From: Beroe forskalii
Taxonomy: Eukaryota; Ctenophora; Nuda; Beroida; Beroidae
Length of the DNA: 64,000 nucleotides
Direction of reading: 5' to 3'
NCBI GenBank assembly: GCA_011033025.1
Contig: WFMF01000620.1
Coordinates: 24,466-88,465, forward strand
Below are positions 13,701-28,700 of the stretch, one piece after another. The translations under genes were made by a program, and so were the position numbers. How positions within the stretch are numbered: the first letter of the stretch is position 1; every line of letters starts with the position of its first letter. The notes beneath the pieces are model-generated. The model saw only the letters and a program-made list of their open reading frames with translations, ran no database searches and was not told the DNA's origin.

Positions 13701-16700
13701 AACTTTCAATTTGACTTGTCAAGGACCTCTTGCCTTGTTTCTTGTCAGAAATCATATGAAGTTACTTCTTGTTTCTTTATTTGACACTAGATCCCGCTCT
13801 GCTCATTGATTTCCTGAGTTAAAATCCGGAAGAAATGCGCGCGCGAGATCGTGACGTGACGCGTCACGTCACGATTAGTTAGGATTTTCTTCCGAACAGG
13901 GGACGCGTCCCCTGTTCTAACTAATCGTGACATGACGCGTGACGTGACGCGTCACGTCACGATTAGTTAGAACAGGGGACGCATGACGTGACGCATGACG
14001 TGACGCGTCATGTCACGATTAGTTGGGGTCTAAGTAAGTATATTGTAATTGTACTGTAAAATGATATTTAAATTCAAATTCAAGCCTATAACACTCGTAA
14101 GTAAGCCTATCACTCTCCTAAGTACTTAAGTAAGCCTATCACACTTCTAAGTAAGCCTATCACACTCCTCAGTTATGCTATCACACTCCTAAGTAAGCCT
14201 TTTACACCCCTAAATGGGCCTATCACACTCCTGAGTAAGCCTAACACACTCCTTAGTGGGCATACCATACTTCTAAGAAAGCCTATCTTACTCCAGAGTT
14301 AGCCTATCACACTCCTAAGTATGCCTATCAGGCTATCACACTCCTAAATATGACTATCACACTCCTGAGTAAGCCTACCACACCCCTAAGGAGGCAAATC
14401 ACACTCCTTAGTATAAATAAGCCTATCACACTTCTAAGTAAGCCTTTCACACTCCTTTATTAAGTTAGCCTAAAAAAAAAAAAAAAAAAGTTAGCCTATC
14501 ATACCCGGCACACCAAAGTATTTACCCAAAATGTTAGTTGAATCTTAATAAGGTAAAGCATGGGGGTCGGGGGAATCCAATGAAAATAAGTGGATTTTAT
14601 GAGGGATTTCCTCTATTTTTAAGGGTTTCCCTTTCGATTATAAAGGATTTCCCTAAAAGCAATTTCCTTGAAAATACACTACGTTACGTTTTACAAAAAC
14701 TCTTCTTGATGCTCTACTTTGGTACTGCAAGCATATTTCCGAACTCGAGATGGCTTTTTCACAAAAGCATGAGTGCCTTAATGCCTTTAAACCCATAATT
14801 TTGAGTTTAAACGCCGTAAATTCAAAGTAATGGATCCTCCATACACTATTCCACTGTTGTGACATACCAGATATCTTAACTGGATCAAGATATATAATTC
14901 TTATGGTATATAAAATGTTTGTAGAAATGTTAACCAGATCTGTATAGTGTATATACTATATATAAGCTCATCTGAACAATTTGGAACAAACTGAGTGATT
15001 TTATTTCAATTTTGCAATATTTTACGGCTTTTTTGGCAAACTTTGGCAAACTATGGCAAACTTTGGCAAACACTTTTTTTGGCAAACTCAAAAATTTAGG
15101 GATTAATTTGCCAAAGTTTGCCAAAGTTTGCCTTACCCCCCCCCCAGATCAATATAAATCATTTGTCTAATCAAATTGGAGACGGAAGATGGAGCTCCAC
15201 AGGAAACACTGTCCCGAGGGGGAGCTTTGCAGTCGTTGGGAGGGGGTGGGGAAGCAATACGGACTATTAGCTGGGCAAACCACCCCAGATTTCACAAGGT
15301 TTGGTTGTGGATTGGGGTATCCCCCAATATTTTTTTATATCTTTAATTTATTGATAAATAGATTCATTGCTACAGTACATTTCATTTTAATACTGTTTAT
15401 AGCCCAGTTTTACAGTTTCCCCCTCATATTCTCGTTTCATGACTTCTTTGGGTTGGGCTCAGGGAAACAATTCTAGACTTTCAATTCAATGTAATATGAA
15501 AATGTATACCTGATAGGGCGAGTGGACGTTCATATAGTTGAGGTAGATAAAGAACGGCTCATCTCCCCTCTTTTTGATTCGATCGATTGTTGCATCGGTG
15601 AAAACGTTAGCAGAATATCCACCTGGGGAAACCGATAATATTGCGTTTTGGTGAGCTGAGACACCACCACAATAATCGGTCATTATTTTTTAAAATTAAA
15701 TTTTGGTAAATATGATCATAAACCTGGCTAGAAGATCACACTGGAAAAAATGAGGCTGAGCTTCCGCAATAAAAAGGTATTAAGAGAGTTAAAATGATAG
15801 TATCAGCATGCCAAATGACGACACAACATCAATTTGATTTTGTGATTGATAAAAATCCCATGCAAATATAATTATCAACTTGCAAAGTGCACAGTTCAAA
15901 ATAACAGCTTTTATATCGAGGAGTAGCTGATCAACAGCGACCCAGTTTGATAAATTTATACAAGACTGGAATTAGATTTAAGATTACAGAATAACGGGAA
16001 TTAAGTTTGGGAAAAGATCGGATGCCAGAAGAAGATTTAAACCCTGAAGACAGCCAGACAAAGCATCATGCCGGTGAATAATTTGAATATTTCTTTCATA
16101 CGACATAATTACATATGAAAGAAAAAAGTTTTTCAAGCCTGAAAAATCGGAACACACATGCCACTTTTTCAGACCCAATGGCTGAGACCTTATCCTAATT
16201 TGTTCCCATTTGGTAAGGGCCACTTTCATGACGATGACAAGGAAATCCTACGCAGAGCACCGCTTAAATTCGATAGACAGGAGAATCACGAATTTAAAAA
16301 ACAGCAAACTTTACTTACGCGGGCACCGTGAATCTGTTTACATCAGTATAAACATTTAAAAATATTTTAAAAGACTTTTCAAAGTAACTCGATAAATAAT
16401 ACAACGTATCATAATAATAAAACTTATTTGTCCCTTCTTGGGAAGCTGATCAAAGTTAACTCCTCCTGCCGGATTATCTGACCAGAATTCGTCCAATGAC
16501 GACGTCACAGAGCTCGAATCAGAGTTTCAATCAGTATTAGGTGATGATTGTTCTCCGAAATTCCCCTCTACTCTCGCTTCCTCCACTACACTAAGAACAG
16601 GTCTTCGGGATCGTTCTAAAATCAGGGATGTTGAGCGATATAAGGGATTAATCGCTTAGTGCAGTATAAGGTGCCTGTTATATATCTTTGATATTATTCT

Positions 16701-19700
16701 TTGATACTATAATGATTATATTCCCTTAGCCTCTATGTTTTCAACGTTTTAAATAGGAGTGTTACTGGCTACCCGTAACATCAGTAATTTCAAGTAATTT
16801 TTTCAAGTAATTTTCAAATATAATTTGTAACAAATGCATTGCTATTCAAATCATACACACTCAGAAGTATGTTAATGGATGTTGAGTAGGTGATGCGATG
16901 ATAAGTTGATCGTGATTCAGATGTTAATTGAGCCTTGGATATCAAGGTGATTAGTGGTTCATAGGAAGGCGTGAGCAGTGAGTGACAAAGATGAAGTGCC
17001 TGAGTCACTGTGCTAAAACAGAGAAAGGGGCGAAGCAAGGGGGAGAGCAATAGTGAGAAAGGGAGTTGGGGTGGGATGGGTTGGGGTAAGGACTAGGGGA
17101 TAGAACACCTGAAATCAAACAGAGGTCAACGTAGTGTGGCGGTAAGTGAGGCGGGATGGTGAAGAGGGTGCTGAGAAGCAAGGGGCGAAGAGCAAACAGA
17201 AAGAACTCGAAAGATGAGAAAGAGATAGGAACGATGATGTCCCCCAGCCTACGCATGCCCCACGCATGGGACACAAGCCCAACGGTACGTAGCCAGGCGA
17301 GTGTCGGAGAGGCACCTACTTCCCACACATATGTAGTAGGTGGCTGGATCACTACCAGCGCAAGTCGGAAACACCCCCTCTTTTCCACTCAGCCATCTGG
17401 GATCCAAACTGAGTGGGACACTTAGACAACACCATTACCTAGAAGGAGAATTCAAAAGAAGTGGAAAGCAGGAAGTGAGTGAAGGGGAGGAAGGTTGACA
17501 AGGCTCACTGACTAGGTATTGATCTTATTACCTGTCTTCTTGCACTTGAGGGACATTTTATACATACACTTGATAGCTCTAGTCACTATCTGTATGTGCT
17601 TCGAGAGTTGTTCCTCAGTGATAGCGTGATTTTCGTCTGAATTGGGAGTTATCTTCCCAATGCCGACGCTGTCAAGGGATAGATCTTTGTTGCAGTGTAG
17701 CTCCTGCAGCAGGGATAACATTCTTCTTCTGTGAGACTCGCCAACTGGACAGTCTGAAAGAAGGTGTGATTCATCTTCGATGATACTCCCTAACAGGTGC
17801 ACAGAAGTCACATGATCTTTCTTCTCTGGGTATGTTGGAATGCCTGCCAGTTTCAATATTGAGCTTATGTGCACTACATCGTATCCTTGATGACATTTTT
17901 CTATCCTCAAATGATCGAGCGTGGTCAAGATATGGCTCCCAGGTGATAGACGTCTTGAGCTTACTATAAAATGAAAGTCTGCTTGATTGATCGATGGTGA
18001 ACTTCCAAGATTGAGTGAGATACTCCTTAAGTTGTTTCTCAAATTTTTGTGGGGAGTGGCATCAGCAAGAAGACGTGAATTGATAACATCATCAGAGTTT
18101 TGATTGAAGTGATAACCATCTTCAGTTCCGAGGTTCAGCATGATGGACTTGATGTTCGCAAACCAGGGTAAATCCAGGTAGATTTGTTCGTCCATGGCTG
18201 CCCTGACAAAGTTCGATGTATCAAGCTTCACTACTCTCTGGAAGAATTTGACGCACAGTTTCAGGCAACTGATGATAAGTGGGAAGTTACCTGTCTCACC
18301 CCAGGCTGTACAGTTCGGGGAGTTGCGTCTAATGCCCAGTAGATACTTGAGATGTCGGAGGTGAACCTGTTCCAGTCCCATCCTAGCAATTTTAGGGAGG
18401 CATCGGTTAATGTTGCCATCTCTATCAAGGCAGGAGTTAAGATGTTTCATGATTGGGAGAGTGGGTAACCATACCTGGCAACCATAAGTAAGGATCGGTG
18501 TGATGAGGGAGTTGAAGAGCTGATTGTAGTTCATCGGATTAATGTATCTCCTGTCCACTGTGTTTCTGAGGGAGAAGTAAGCTCCGAGTCCCTTCTTGTA
18601 AAGTGAATCCACTGCTTGTGTAAACTTACCATTGCTACTGATAATAACACCAAGATAACAGTATGATGTAACAAGTTCAATATCGTTGCCATTGATTTTT
18701 GGTCTCCAGGAACTGTCTGGGTTGTCTGGGCATTTACCATTCAGCACCATGAACTTTGTCTTAGAGATGTTGACCTCTAGACCCCAAGCGTTGCAATAGT
18801 TTTCAATCACACAGAGTTGCTTTTGAAGGGATTTGGTGTCCAAAGCAAGAATGACTAAGTCATCGGCCCAAGCTAAATGCGAAATTGTTAGCCCTGAAAG
18901 AGATGGACAGTTCACTGGTAATTCGTTCAGGAGGTTGGACAACTTCAGGAAGTACACCTTGAACAGTTCTGGGCTGAGCGGATGACCTTGTTCTGTGCCT
19001 TTAGAGATGCTAAAGGCCTTGCTTAGCCGGTTTTTATTTTTATGTGACCGCTTGAACTACTGTACATGTTCTTGATGATGTTAAAGAATCCTCCATTGAT
19101 GCCATAGCAGGCTAGCTTGAAGAGAAGTGCTTGGCGGCAGACCAGATCAAAGGCCTTTCTAAGATCGATAAACACGGCATACACCTTTTGCTTGAGCTTC
19201 TTATATTTTTCCATGATCGTGAGGAGAGTAAAGATATGGTCATTGCATTGACTGCCTTTTTAAAGCCTGCTTGGTTTGGAGGGTCAGGAAAGTGTGCATC
19301 ACGATGGACTATGAGGCGATTCAACAGCATTGAAGACAGGAGTTTGCCTAAGCAGCTACAAACAGCAATGGCTCTGTAGTTGTCTGGATTAGCAATGTCA
19401 CCCTTCTTGTGTAATGGTGTAATGACACTTTGATTCCAGATATAAACACCAAGCCTGAGACAGGTATTGAAGAGGCAGAGGAGTAGGTTTTGGAGCCTAC
19501 TATCGAAAGCTTTGATGATTTCGTTGCTGATATGGTCAAAGGACGAAGCTTTGCCAGATTTCAGCCCTTTGATTGCAGTTTGAAGCTCTTCCATTGTGAA
19601 GGGGTTGTTCAGATCTTCGTTAGGAGTACTTGAGGAGGCTGCATCTATAGCATCATTCAAGAGAGCTTCTTTTGTTAGACTGTCAATAGTTGGATGATGA

Positions 19701-22700
19701 TCAGAATAAAGCTTGGTATAAAACTTCTGAAATGGCTCAAGGTGCTCAGCCTCATTCAGCTGCACTTCACTCTTCTTGAATTTCTTAAGCTTTTTGAAGT
19801 CTTTCCAAGAGATGATCCTACCATTCCTAATCTTATCATTCAGTTTATGGAGAAATTTGTCCTTCTTGGTTTCAATGATACCTCAGTAGCCTTTGACATT
19901 CATGCGATGGCGCACTTTGATACTCTGATTATCAGGATTCTTGTCAACAGCACGAATAGATCTTTTCAGAAGACGTCTAGCTGTTTGACATTTATGATCA
20001 AACCAGGCCTCATACTTGGGTTTATTGACACCATTTGGCTTACTCCTGTCAAAGCAGTCTTGAGCAACTGAATTGATAAGCGATGAAAAGTCTGAGCAGG
20101 CAGATTTCGCTGCCTCCACACTGATGTTGGTAAGTGAAATCTTATCCTGAAGATCATTAATCTGACAGATGATCTGGTCTTCTTTAAGCAAGTCTTTAAA
20201 TCTGCTTAGCCCTTCTTCAGTGAGTTTGTATTTAAAGGGTGCAGCTTCATGGTTAGGCGCAGGCCCCTTCGAGGGTGCCTTGGGAGGGGTCTTGCTCCAG
20301 AGTTGAAGAATGACAGGACTATGGTCAGAGAAGAGAGTGTGCTCTGCAACATGGAGAAACTTGACCCTGTGAGTGAAACTGGTGGAGCTGATGAAGAAGT
20401 CAATGACGCTGTTGCCATTCCATTTGAAACAGGTGTAATTGCCTGAAGAGTCCCCGATAGTGCGACCATTCAAAACCAAGAGATTCTGTGACCCAACAAG
20501 GTCTAAGAGGTGACCTTTGTGATTATTGGTAAACTTGTCCTTGCTGTTTCTGAGTGTAGAGATTGGTGACATAGGATGGATATCACTATGATGCATATCA
20601 GTGACCCCCCTAGATCACTATAAGAGTATAAGGTGTCTCAATTATATTTTTTCTTGACCTTTTTGTAACCCTTATGCACTTCAGTTTCTCTATTTGTTCT
20701 ATATCCTACACTGTACAGTAACATTGAACTCAGTTTTATTTCAGATACGATGAGAATTACGATCTAGACTACACATTGGATGATGCATATTTTGTGTGCA
20801 GCATATGTGAGTACAAGCAGTATAATGTACTAATGTGAGTATAAGCAGTATAATGCAGAGTATAATGAAGTATCAGCTGGGAAAAACACCTCGACTACGA
20901 AGGTACTTGCGGATGTTCAGCATGTGCTAAAGCAGCTAAGAACTTAGCTGCAACAGCAGGAGTATATGTATAAAAAGTGTAATCAGCAGGCTGTCTGTCA
21001 GGCAGAGAATAGTTCTAGTCGAACATGGAATTATCTGAAAGCTGGGAAACTCCACCCTTCCCCTTTATACTTCAGAAAGAGGGTATTCTGCGTAAAGCGG
21101 AAGAACCCCAGGACTCCACCTCTGTGGAAAAGCCCACAGAGCCCTCTTGAAGTCAAATCATCAGCCCCGTCCAGTGCTCTTGATTCAAGAAAAAGCATAA
21201 GATTACAGGGTTCTTGAGATTCTATTTAATTAGTAAATTAGTAAATGCAGGACCTTGGAATGCATAGAACGCAAATGAAGCATCAAGACTGGAGATGCGG
21301 GGAATTTAAGCCCCAACAGTATACTTATAACAACTTAAGATTTGAGGAGCCATGCACAATATACCCATAAAATATTTACATGACATGAATTTCGAGATAG
21401 AGTGCATCAGTGAAAAACACAAGCAGGTTGGATGTACTATAGAAAAAGTTTGAACATCCAATATTCATTTCTAATTCTAGGCATCAATGCATTCAACACA
21501 TGCAGAGGGAATGTATAAGAAAACCAAAGATAGACTTTACAATGAATGAAGTCTGGCATCCAGACTTTATAAACTTATATGTTACGAGGAGGAACTTGGG
21601 TAGTGGGTACATCTTACAGTGGGGAAGATTTGAAGATGCCAAGCACTTCATACAGAAACCGATACCAATAACAACATCGATGAAAAAAATAATTGAAATA
21701 ACATATTCAAGGAGGTCGATGTTGATTTTGCAAAACATTCATGTCAAACACCTAAAGTCTATTATACATTCCACACACATGCTCCCTACCTTGAAGGTCC
21801 CACCTAATTTTGTCGATCAAATTATGTCTTTCATCAAAGTAGTTCTCCCGCAAATCGAAGTACTTTTTCCTCTTGTTACTATTATCATCCACATCCCTCA
21901 GCTTGGAGAACTTCTGACGTAGATGACTATTAAACGGTGGAAGCTTGAAATACGTCACGTTGCCGTTCTTATTATGGTGGTTGGGCACTTCAACGTACTT
22001 TGGTGTGCCACTGGACCGTGGTTTCTTTGTTTCGGGATCCAGGGTGATCCCAGTTGTGTCCCGTCTGGGTGAATAGGAATTCTGTGTTAGATTATGATAC
22101 GTGATAACTGAGAGCGAGGTACGGGTGTTGGGTTAAGGTAAACTTTGGCAATTATATTATTTTTGACAAACTAAGGTTAAAGTTTGCCTAAGCCCCCAAA
22201 CGGACGTGAAGCACCCAAGGGCCAAGAAGGGATCCTGCAAGTCAAAAAATATTTCATGAAATCATATGGAAAAATGCCGCGAAATGTGACACCTTGGCTG
22301 ATCCCAGCCATGTCTCACTGTATCGTCTAGGACTTGATAAAAATTATATAAGTAGATTCCTGATTAATTGTATTTTATTAAATAATCAATTACTGAAGAT
22401 AATCATTTATCATTGCCTGAAAATATTACTTAATTATTACTGCTATATATAAATTCAATGCGCACAATGCATTCTCACAGCATTATTTTAACATCGCTGA
22501 TTGATTATTGCATTGTTGGAGCCACATATTCACTACAGGCTGTCCGCACAAGATCTCTCCACTATTAATAAGTAATCAAATAAGTAATTAAGTAATTACT
22601 TATTTCTTACATTTCAGCAATTAATGAAGATTGCTAAGAGTTTTTTGGAATTTGCTATTGATTGAATAAAATGGGCAACACCAGCTGTAGATTTATCATC

Positions 22701-25700
22701 AGATTCCATGATGAATCATTATCACGTCATAACTTTCCTCTCAGCAACATAAGCGATTTCATCAATGGCAAATATAACGACCTGGTTCAGATCTGTGACA
22801 TATCACCAGGGTTCCAGAATGATCAGGTTGGCAGTCATGAGAGTATCATACATGCCACAACACCGGAATTCTATCCTGTAACTTTGTATATTTGTACAAG
22901 TTTTCTGCTTCTCAAAAATAACACTGTCAAACCCACTGAACATAATGGAGTAGAATCTCAACTTCATGCTGACGTTGTTTCAGGCTCCAGGAACCTTTTC
23001 GGCTCATCAGTATAAATCATTTTATTTATAAATCTAAATATAATCGCGAAATATTTTCAATTCATAGATCTACAATCTACATAGCGAGTTACTAATGAAT
23101 TAGAGTAAGACCAATAAACTACACTTTGGGTAACGAGTAGGAAAATACTTAGAAAATTAGAAAACATGAAAGGATAGTAAGAAAAAAAAACCGTCTTGCC
23201 ATCAGAGAAATTACTGGATGCAGAAAGGCATCTCGAAAGGCAACTCGCGCGCAACATGAATCATTTCTTTTCATTGCAATTTCAAATTATACTTATCTAT
23301 TTGCATCAATGAAGCAATAATGTTCAAAATAATGGTGATAACTGGACGCATCAATTAAACATCTACCAATCTGAAGATTTGATGAAAAACAGCAAATCAC
23401 TATTAAATATTAGTTTTTAGACAATTTGAAGATTGCAGTTGAAATAATTTTTTAAAAGAAAGCCGCCATGGAACTGTGATTAGTGGACACAGAGACCTAA
23501 GATAAACCCAAAGAACTGGGCAATGGATCAACACTTGTAACCCTACGACTTCACTCAGCAGCTCTATTTAAACGTCTTGAAGAAAAGAAACATTGGTGGC
23601 GCTTTGCAGCAGGAGCATCGAAGTTGAACCTGATGGTAACGTTTTGGATAAGATCACAAAGGAGCACACCAGATTTCAGAGGCCAGGGATGATCCTCTCT
23701 ATCTGAATGCCCCAGACATAATCATACGGGAGAACATTTCATATGAACTGGATTATATTTGTTGTCCCGCTCGCTATTTACCATTTTAGAAAATGGGAAG
23801 TATTCTCCCCATATACGCATAGCAAAACAAACTCACAGGACTTCTTTCATAAAGTACCTGGTATTAGTACCTTCATGCAATACTGTTACTGTGTAACGTT
23901 CTTACTTCTTAAAGTGGAACTTAAATAACAGTGTTTAATATTATAGTAGTATTTAAATAATCAAATGCAACGTGACCCAGTGAACCATCATGTAGCTAAA
24001 TTGCGTTTGGCAGTGAGCCAAACACATTATCGACTTAAAATTATCGATTGCCATTTTCTTTTTTATAAGTTTATAGGCAATAAACCATACGTAACCCCCC
24101 TCCCCTTAGTAACCTTCAGTTGGCAGCTCTTACAGTCACTAAGGAAGCAGCAGTTTTAAGGAGAAGATTCTGGAAGCAGCCACATTTCACCATCTGGTGG
24201 ACTCGGAAAATGGAAATGGTCTAATAAATCTAGTTTTAACACTATAATAGCAAACCACTTCTTCATCAAATATTATTTTAACAAAATACTGTACAGTATG
24301 AATTTATGAATTTTATGTTTTGATGTACAGGAATAGCATGAACAGGCTTTGGTTCATGAATCATTGAAATTCAACCTAGAAAATCTGGGAATATTGACGA
24401 AGGAAACTCCTTCTTCCAATGGAATTCCGAGCTTATTCTTGTACCTTCAGCAAGGCAGACAATCCCTTCTTATCCGACGTTTCCATGAGGCAGGGTTTTA
24501 TTCAATCTATTGTAATTGATTGAGAATGACATCACACCACCCCGAGCCAATAAAGATCTATTGAAATCATTATTCGTAGAGTTTTATTCATTATTATTGA
24601 TCTATAGAGACGGTAAGACGACAAAACTCCTTGAGACCTGCAGAAAAATGGGAAGACTCAACACCTGAAGAGGGGTGCCCACTGCACCCAGAAGTTTATA
24701 CCATCCGGGAATAATAGCATACCTACGTGGTAGCTGAAAAGTGGCTGATTGCTGATAAATAACTAAATATTAAGTACCGCACTTTAATGAAAACTGAGTA
24801 AAATGTGAGTTACAATTAAATTATCCAGTTAAGGCGGGACAGGTCTCCCAGTTACTCAGTACAAAGTGGAACACCTGTCCCAGTCGAGAATCAGCATCAT
24901 TTAAAGATTGATAAATAAGTCTACTTAGAATTCAGTCACTTCCTTGCTATCCAGGTATCAATGATTTGTAGATAACTCTGCTGGAGGAGGGATGAGAACT
25001 ATGGCAGGAAGATGCTTTCTGACCATGTGATACCCTTTCTCAAGGATCCAGAGAATGTTGTAGACCCTGATTCGAACGTTTTTCTCCATGATTATGCGGC
25101 CTGCATGAACAATCAAGAAACAGATAATATGATTAGAAAAGTATATTTATTCTTGGAATTATGAGTAGAAATATCTATTAATTATTAATTTCTGATCTAC
25201 TTTTATAACTTCTGAGTGGCCACCTTTTTACTTCTCCCGCATATTTCATATCATCTAACTGAGAACCAAAAGTGAGTAGCTCCAATCCAACTAGCTGGCA
25301 TCGAGCCACATCATTATAAACTATTAACTAAGATATCAACATAATATTTAGGTTATGATCCAATCATACTTTCAACAATTAATATAAAATAAATGACATA
25401 CTCTCATACAACTGAACCTAAATTTGGAATAAGGGTATCCAGCTGGAAAATGGGAACTGATTTGAAAATTGATTCACATTTCACGTTCGAGGAGGATTCC
25501 ATACAGCCGATACAGTCAAGCTGTAGGATATAGGATGCATTGAGCAAAATATTTAGATGTTATTTTTTATTGCAAAGAATTATACGTCTGTAAGTCAGTA
25601 TATGTCTGTATACTGAAAAATATATGAAACTCATGATTCGGTTATGAAAATGAAGAACTAATAATAGTTTGTTTTTTTAAATATAACATTGTTTGAATTC

Positions 25701-28700
25701 ATAGCATAGTATTACAAGAAAATTGGGGATGTAAGAAATGATTATAGGTATCCAAAGACAACATAAGAAACGCCAGTATTGCTGTTTATGCTTTATAAAT
25801 TACAGAACTCGAGAAAATGTGAAGTGGGGGAAGGGGACTTCGGACAATGTTCACCTGCTGAACAGAGTTGACACAACATACAACATCCACCAATGGAACC
25901 TGTTGTCCTTCCCTGGACAATATTTGGAAAAACTTAGAACCAGTGTTTTGATGATATGTCTGTCCACGTCAACGCACAAGGAAACTGAGACCAATTCATA
26001 CTGGTCAGTCGTCCCTGGATTCAATAGATAATTTAATCTTGAATTATATTCTATAATCAATAATTTGTAAAACATGATCTAAAGATCTATCTAAAGAACT
26101 AAATCAAAACATCACTGATTCCTCTTTGAAAAGGATAGAGAAATTGGAGGCACTGAAGGCACTAACATCGACACCAAACACGGACTAAAATTAAAAGTAT
26201 CTGAAAGAGGGCATTATCAGCTTATCAGAAACAACAAAATCCGAAAATAGACCGGAGAATCCCCCCACCAACTTGATCAATGATCAATACAGAGTTATTT
26301 TCAGAACCCTTGCGCCCCCTAAGAGAAGAAATAAGACGTTGAGGAAAGGAATAATGACGAATATTCTCAAAAGCCATCATTGATTTATTAAATAAGAGGG
26401 CGATTGCCAACCCTGGTAATTACTAACTACCGTCTTCATCAGGGGGAAGCAGTATTTATCATTTCCAGGAGTTTACACAACAACAGCAAGAAATTTCTGA
26501 ATTAGTTAGAAGTAATTCGAGACAGTAGAAGAGAGGACCAAGTTTCAGTCCACTTGCATCTGTGAGAGTTGGACCTTTCAAAAGGCTAGAACCAAGATGT
26601 CAGACTACCTGAGTCGGGAGCAGAATGGACAGCATTATACATAGCGACAGAGCCCCCAAATCAGCCAGTCAGTTTTATTCTAAGATGGGCCTGGGTTTGC
26701 TGACAAAGCAAGTTTGTCAGAGGAAGGATAGATATTATATTTAGAACTTGGGAGGAATTCATAAACAGATTGATCCCAATATGTGATCTCAAATTGGCTT
26801 AAAATCTGACAGGTACTGCTGAAGAACGCAGTAAAATCTGTTTAGGTTTGCATATCAGAAATCCTTCCCAGTACCTACCACCTATATGCCAAGTACTCTG
26901 ACTTAGATTTTTCGTTATCGTAGAGTGGGAGATTCCATTCGAGGGAGTCAATGGAGCATTAAACCATTGAACATTTACCACTTTATGCTGTAGTAAAATT
27001 ATTTTTCATTACATTTCAATAATCGTTATGTTTAGTCACTATAATATCAATAATCAAACTCATATGACAATAGCAATTTTCTGTGGTGACAACAGAAACA
27101 TCTATTAGGAATCAGTTTCAAGAAGAAAAAGAGTGACCGTGTGTATTAACATGAACTTAGGGTATTTAATAAACTTTTCTAAGCACATGCTGGTGATTAA
27201 ATCCTTAGTTATATTATTAAAAATCCTTAATTTATTCATCAATCATCATTTTATGATTCAGATTTCCGATTTAGAAAGTATGCCACTTTGTCCCATACAA
27301 TCACTGATCCTGATCACAATACTCATTTGCTCTGATTAAGGGAGTTTTCTGTCGAACTTCATCATAGTAGAATGGGAGATTCCCTTTTAAGGCATGCCAA
27401 TGGAGCATTGAACATAGTGTGCATAGCACCATTGAACATTAACCATTTTATTCTTAAATAGTCAAATCTATAATCATTTTATCTCAATGATCTTTGTTTA
27501 TTACGTCCCTATATTTAATTTTTGAAATGGGAAATTTCTGCTATGGCCACAGAAACATCCAATCACCAGGGCTTCAAGAAGAATAAGAGTGACCGAGTTT
27601 ATAAACATGAACTAACGTCATTAAAAGCAGTAAGCACATGTTTGGTGATTATATTGTTAGTTATATTCTAAAATAAGAATTGTTAGATAATTGATATTTA
27701 TAAATTTAAATTAATATTACCGAATGAAATGATGTAAGAGTTCGGTGTAAGACATACAAAATGGAAGATCACAAGGATAGTTTTATGTGAAGAGATTGTT
27801 ATTATTGATTATGCTGAGCTGGATTTCTAAGTTAAGAAGTTTATACCACGACAGGATAAAATCAGAAACCCTTAAGGGGGGGGGTTCAAGCCAAATTTTT
27901 GGGAAAACACGTTTCTGAGACAACGGTTGACCCAAAAGGTATACCCCGTGGGCCAACTTTTGGCCGGGTTTGTACCCCAGACCCACTGGCGCCGCGGTGG
28001 CGCCATGCCCAAGGGCACAAAATGGGCATATTTTTTCAAAAGCAACTTGGGCGGGATGTGAGGTGTGCAATCGATAGATAATGGTCTCCATAAAAATTTG
28101 GTCGATATCTCAAAAAATGGCTGAGTTATGGCCGAAAAACGTATGCCCATATATGGGCATATCTTCTGGCCCATCCTATCCAACATTTTTTGAATAGAAA
28201 CTACAGCCTAATTCGATAAATACGAATTATGATTCTCTGCAAGTTTGGGGTTGATTGCTGCGATTTGGAAAAAACCTCTCCACAAAATCGCCAAGTTCGC
28301 GATTTTCGAAAGTGCAGATGAAAACCAGTCATATTTTCGTGTTTAGACTAAATTCTCAGATACAACAGATGGTTTTGGCAAATTTCAATTGATTCCAGAT
28401 ACAATAAATGGTTTTAAAAACCAACAGCTAATTTCGAACGTTTTCCAAAGCGCCAAAAGTATATTTCAGTGCATGTATTTTGAAGACGAACTTGATATTG
28501 TCCATTTGTATTGGTTTTAGAAAAAAGAATTTTTTTACCGAAAACTAGACTAAATTTCCAAATTTCTGAAAGGGGATGGACTCGGACTTTGAGGTCCGCC
28601 TTCAAAAACGCTAACAATTAACATCAATTAACATATGAGTAACAAAATAATCCTTTTATCTCAATAATCTTTGCAGAGAATTTATTAACGCTGGTTATCT

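Larger units (their letters stand above)
16786..20600 (-). mobile_element. APE-type non-LTR retrotransposon, 5'-truncated, copy 1
   Basis: On the minus strand: the C-terminal part of an APE endonuclease, a reverse transcriptase, a C-terminal zinc-knuckle region, then a ~700-bp 3' part ending in 11-bp tail repeats AAAATTACTTG near 16786-16815. The 5' end is cut in the endonuclease. It sits in intron 5 of the arylsulfatase gene in the same orientation. The region 16786-18320 is nearly identical to 58745-60270, so the copies are young. Endonuclease and RT layout point to the CR1/L2/jockey group; a finer clade is not decided. Confidence 0.9.

Noticed and set aside
17005-17388. 127-codon ORF conserved in both LINE copies
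   Set aside because: It lies downstream of the ORF2 stop in the LINE 3' untranslated part; identity reflects recent copying, and other frames there are equally open.
22662-23015. 117-codon plus ORF in intron 4
   Set aside because: No splice context, no codon bias and no recognisable family; likely chance.
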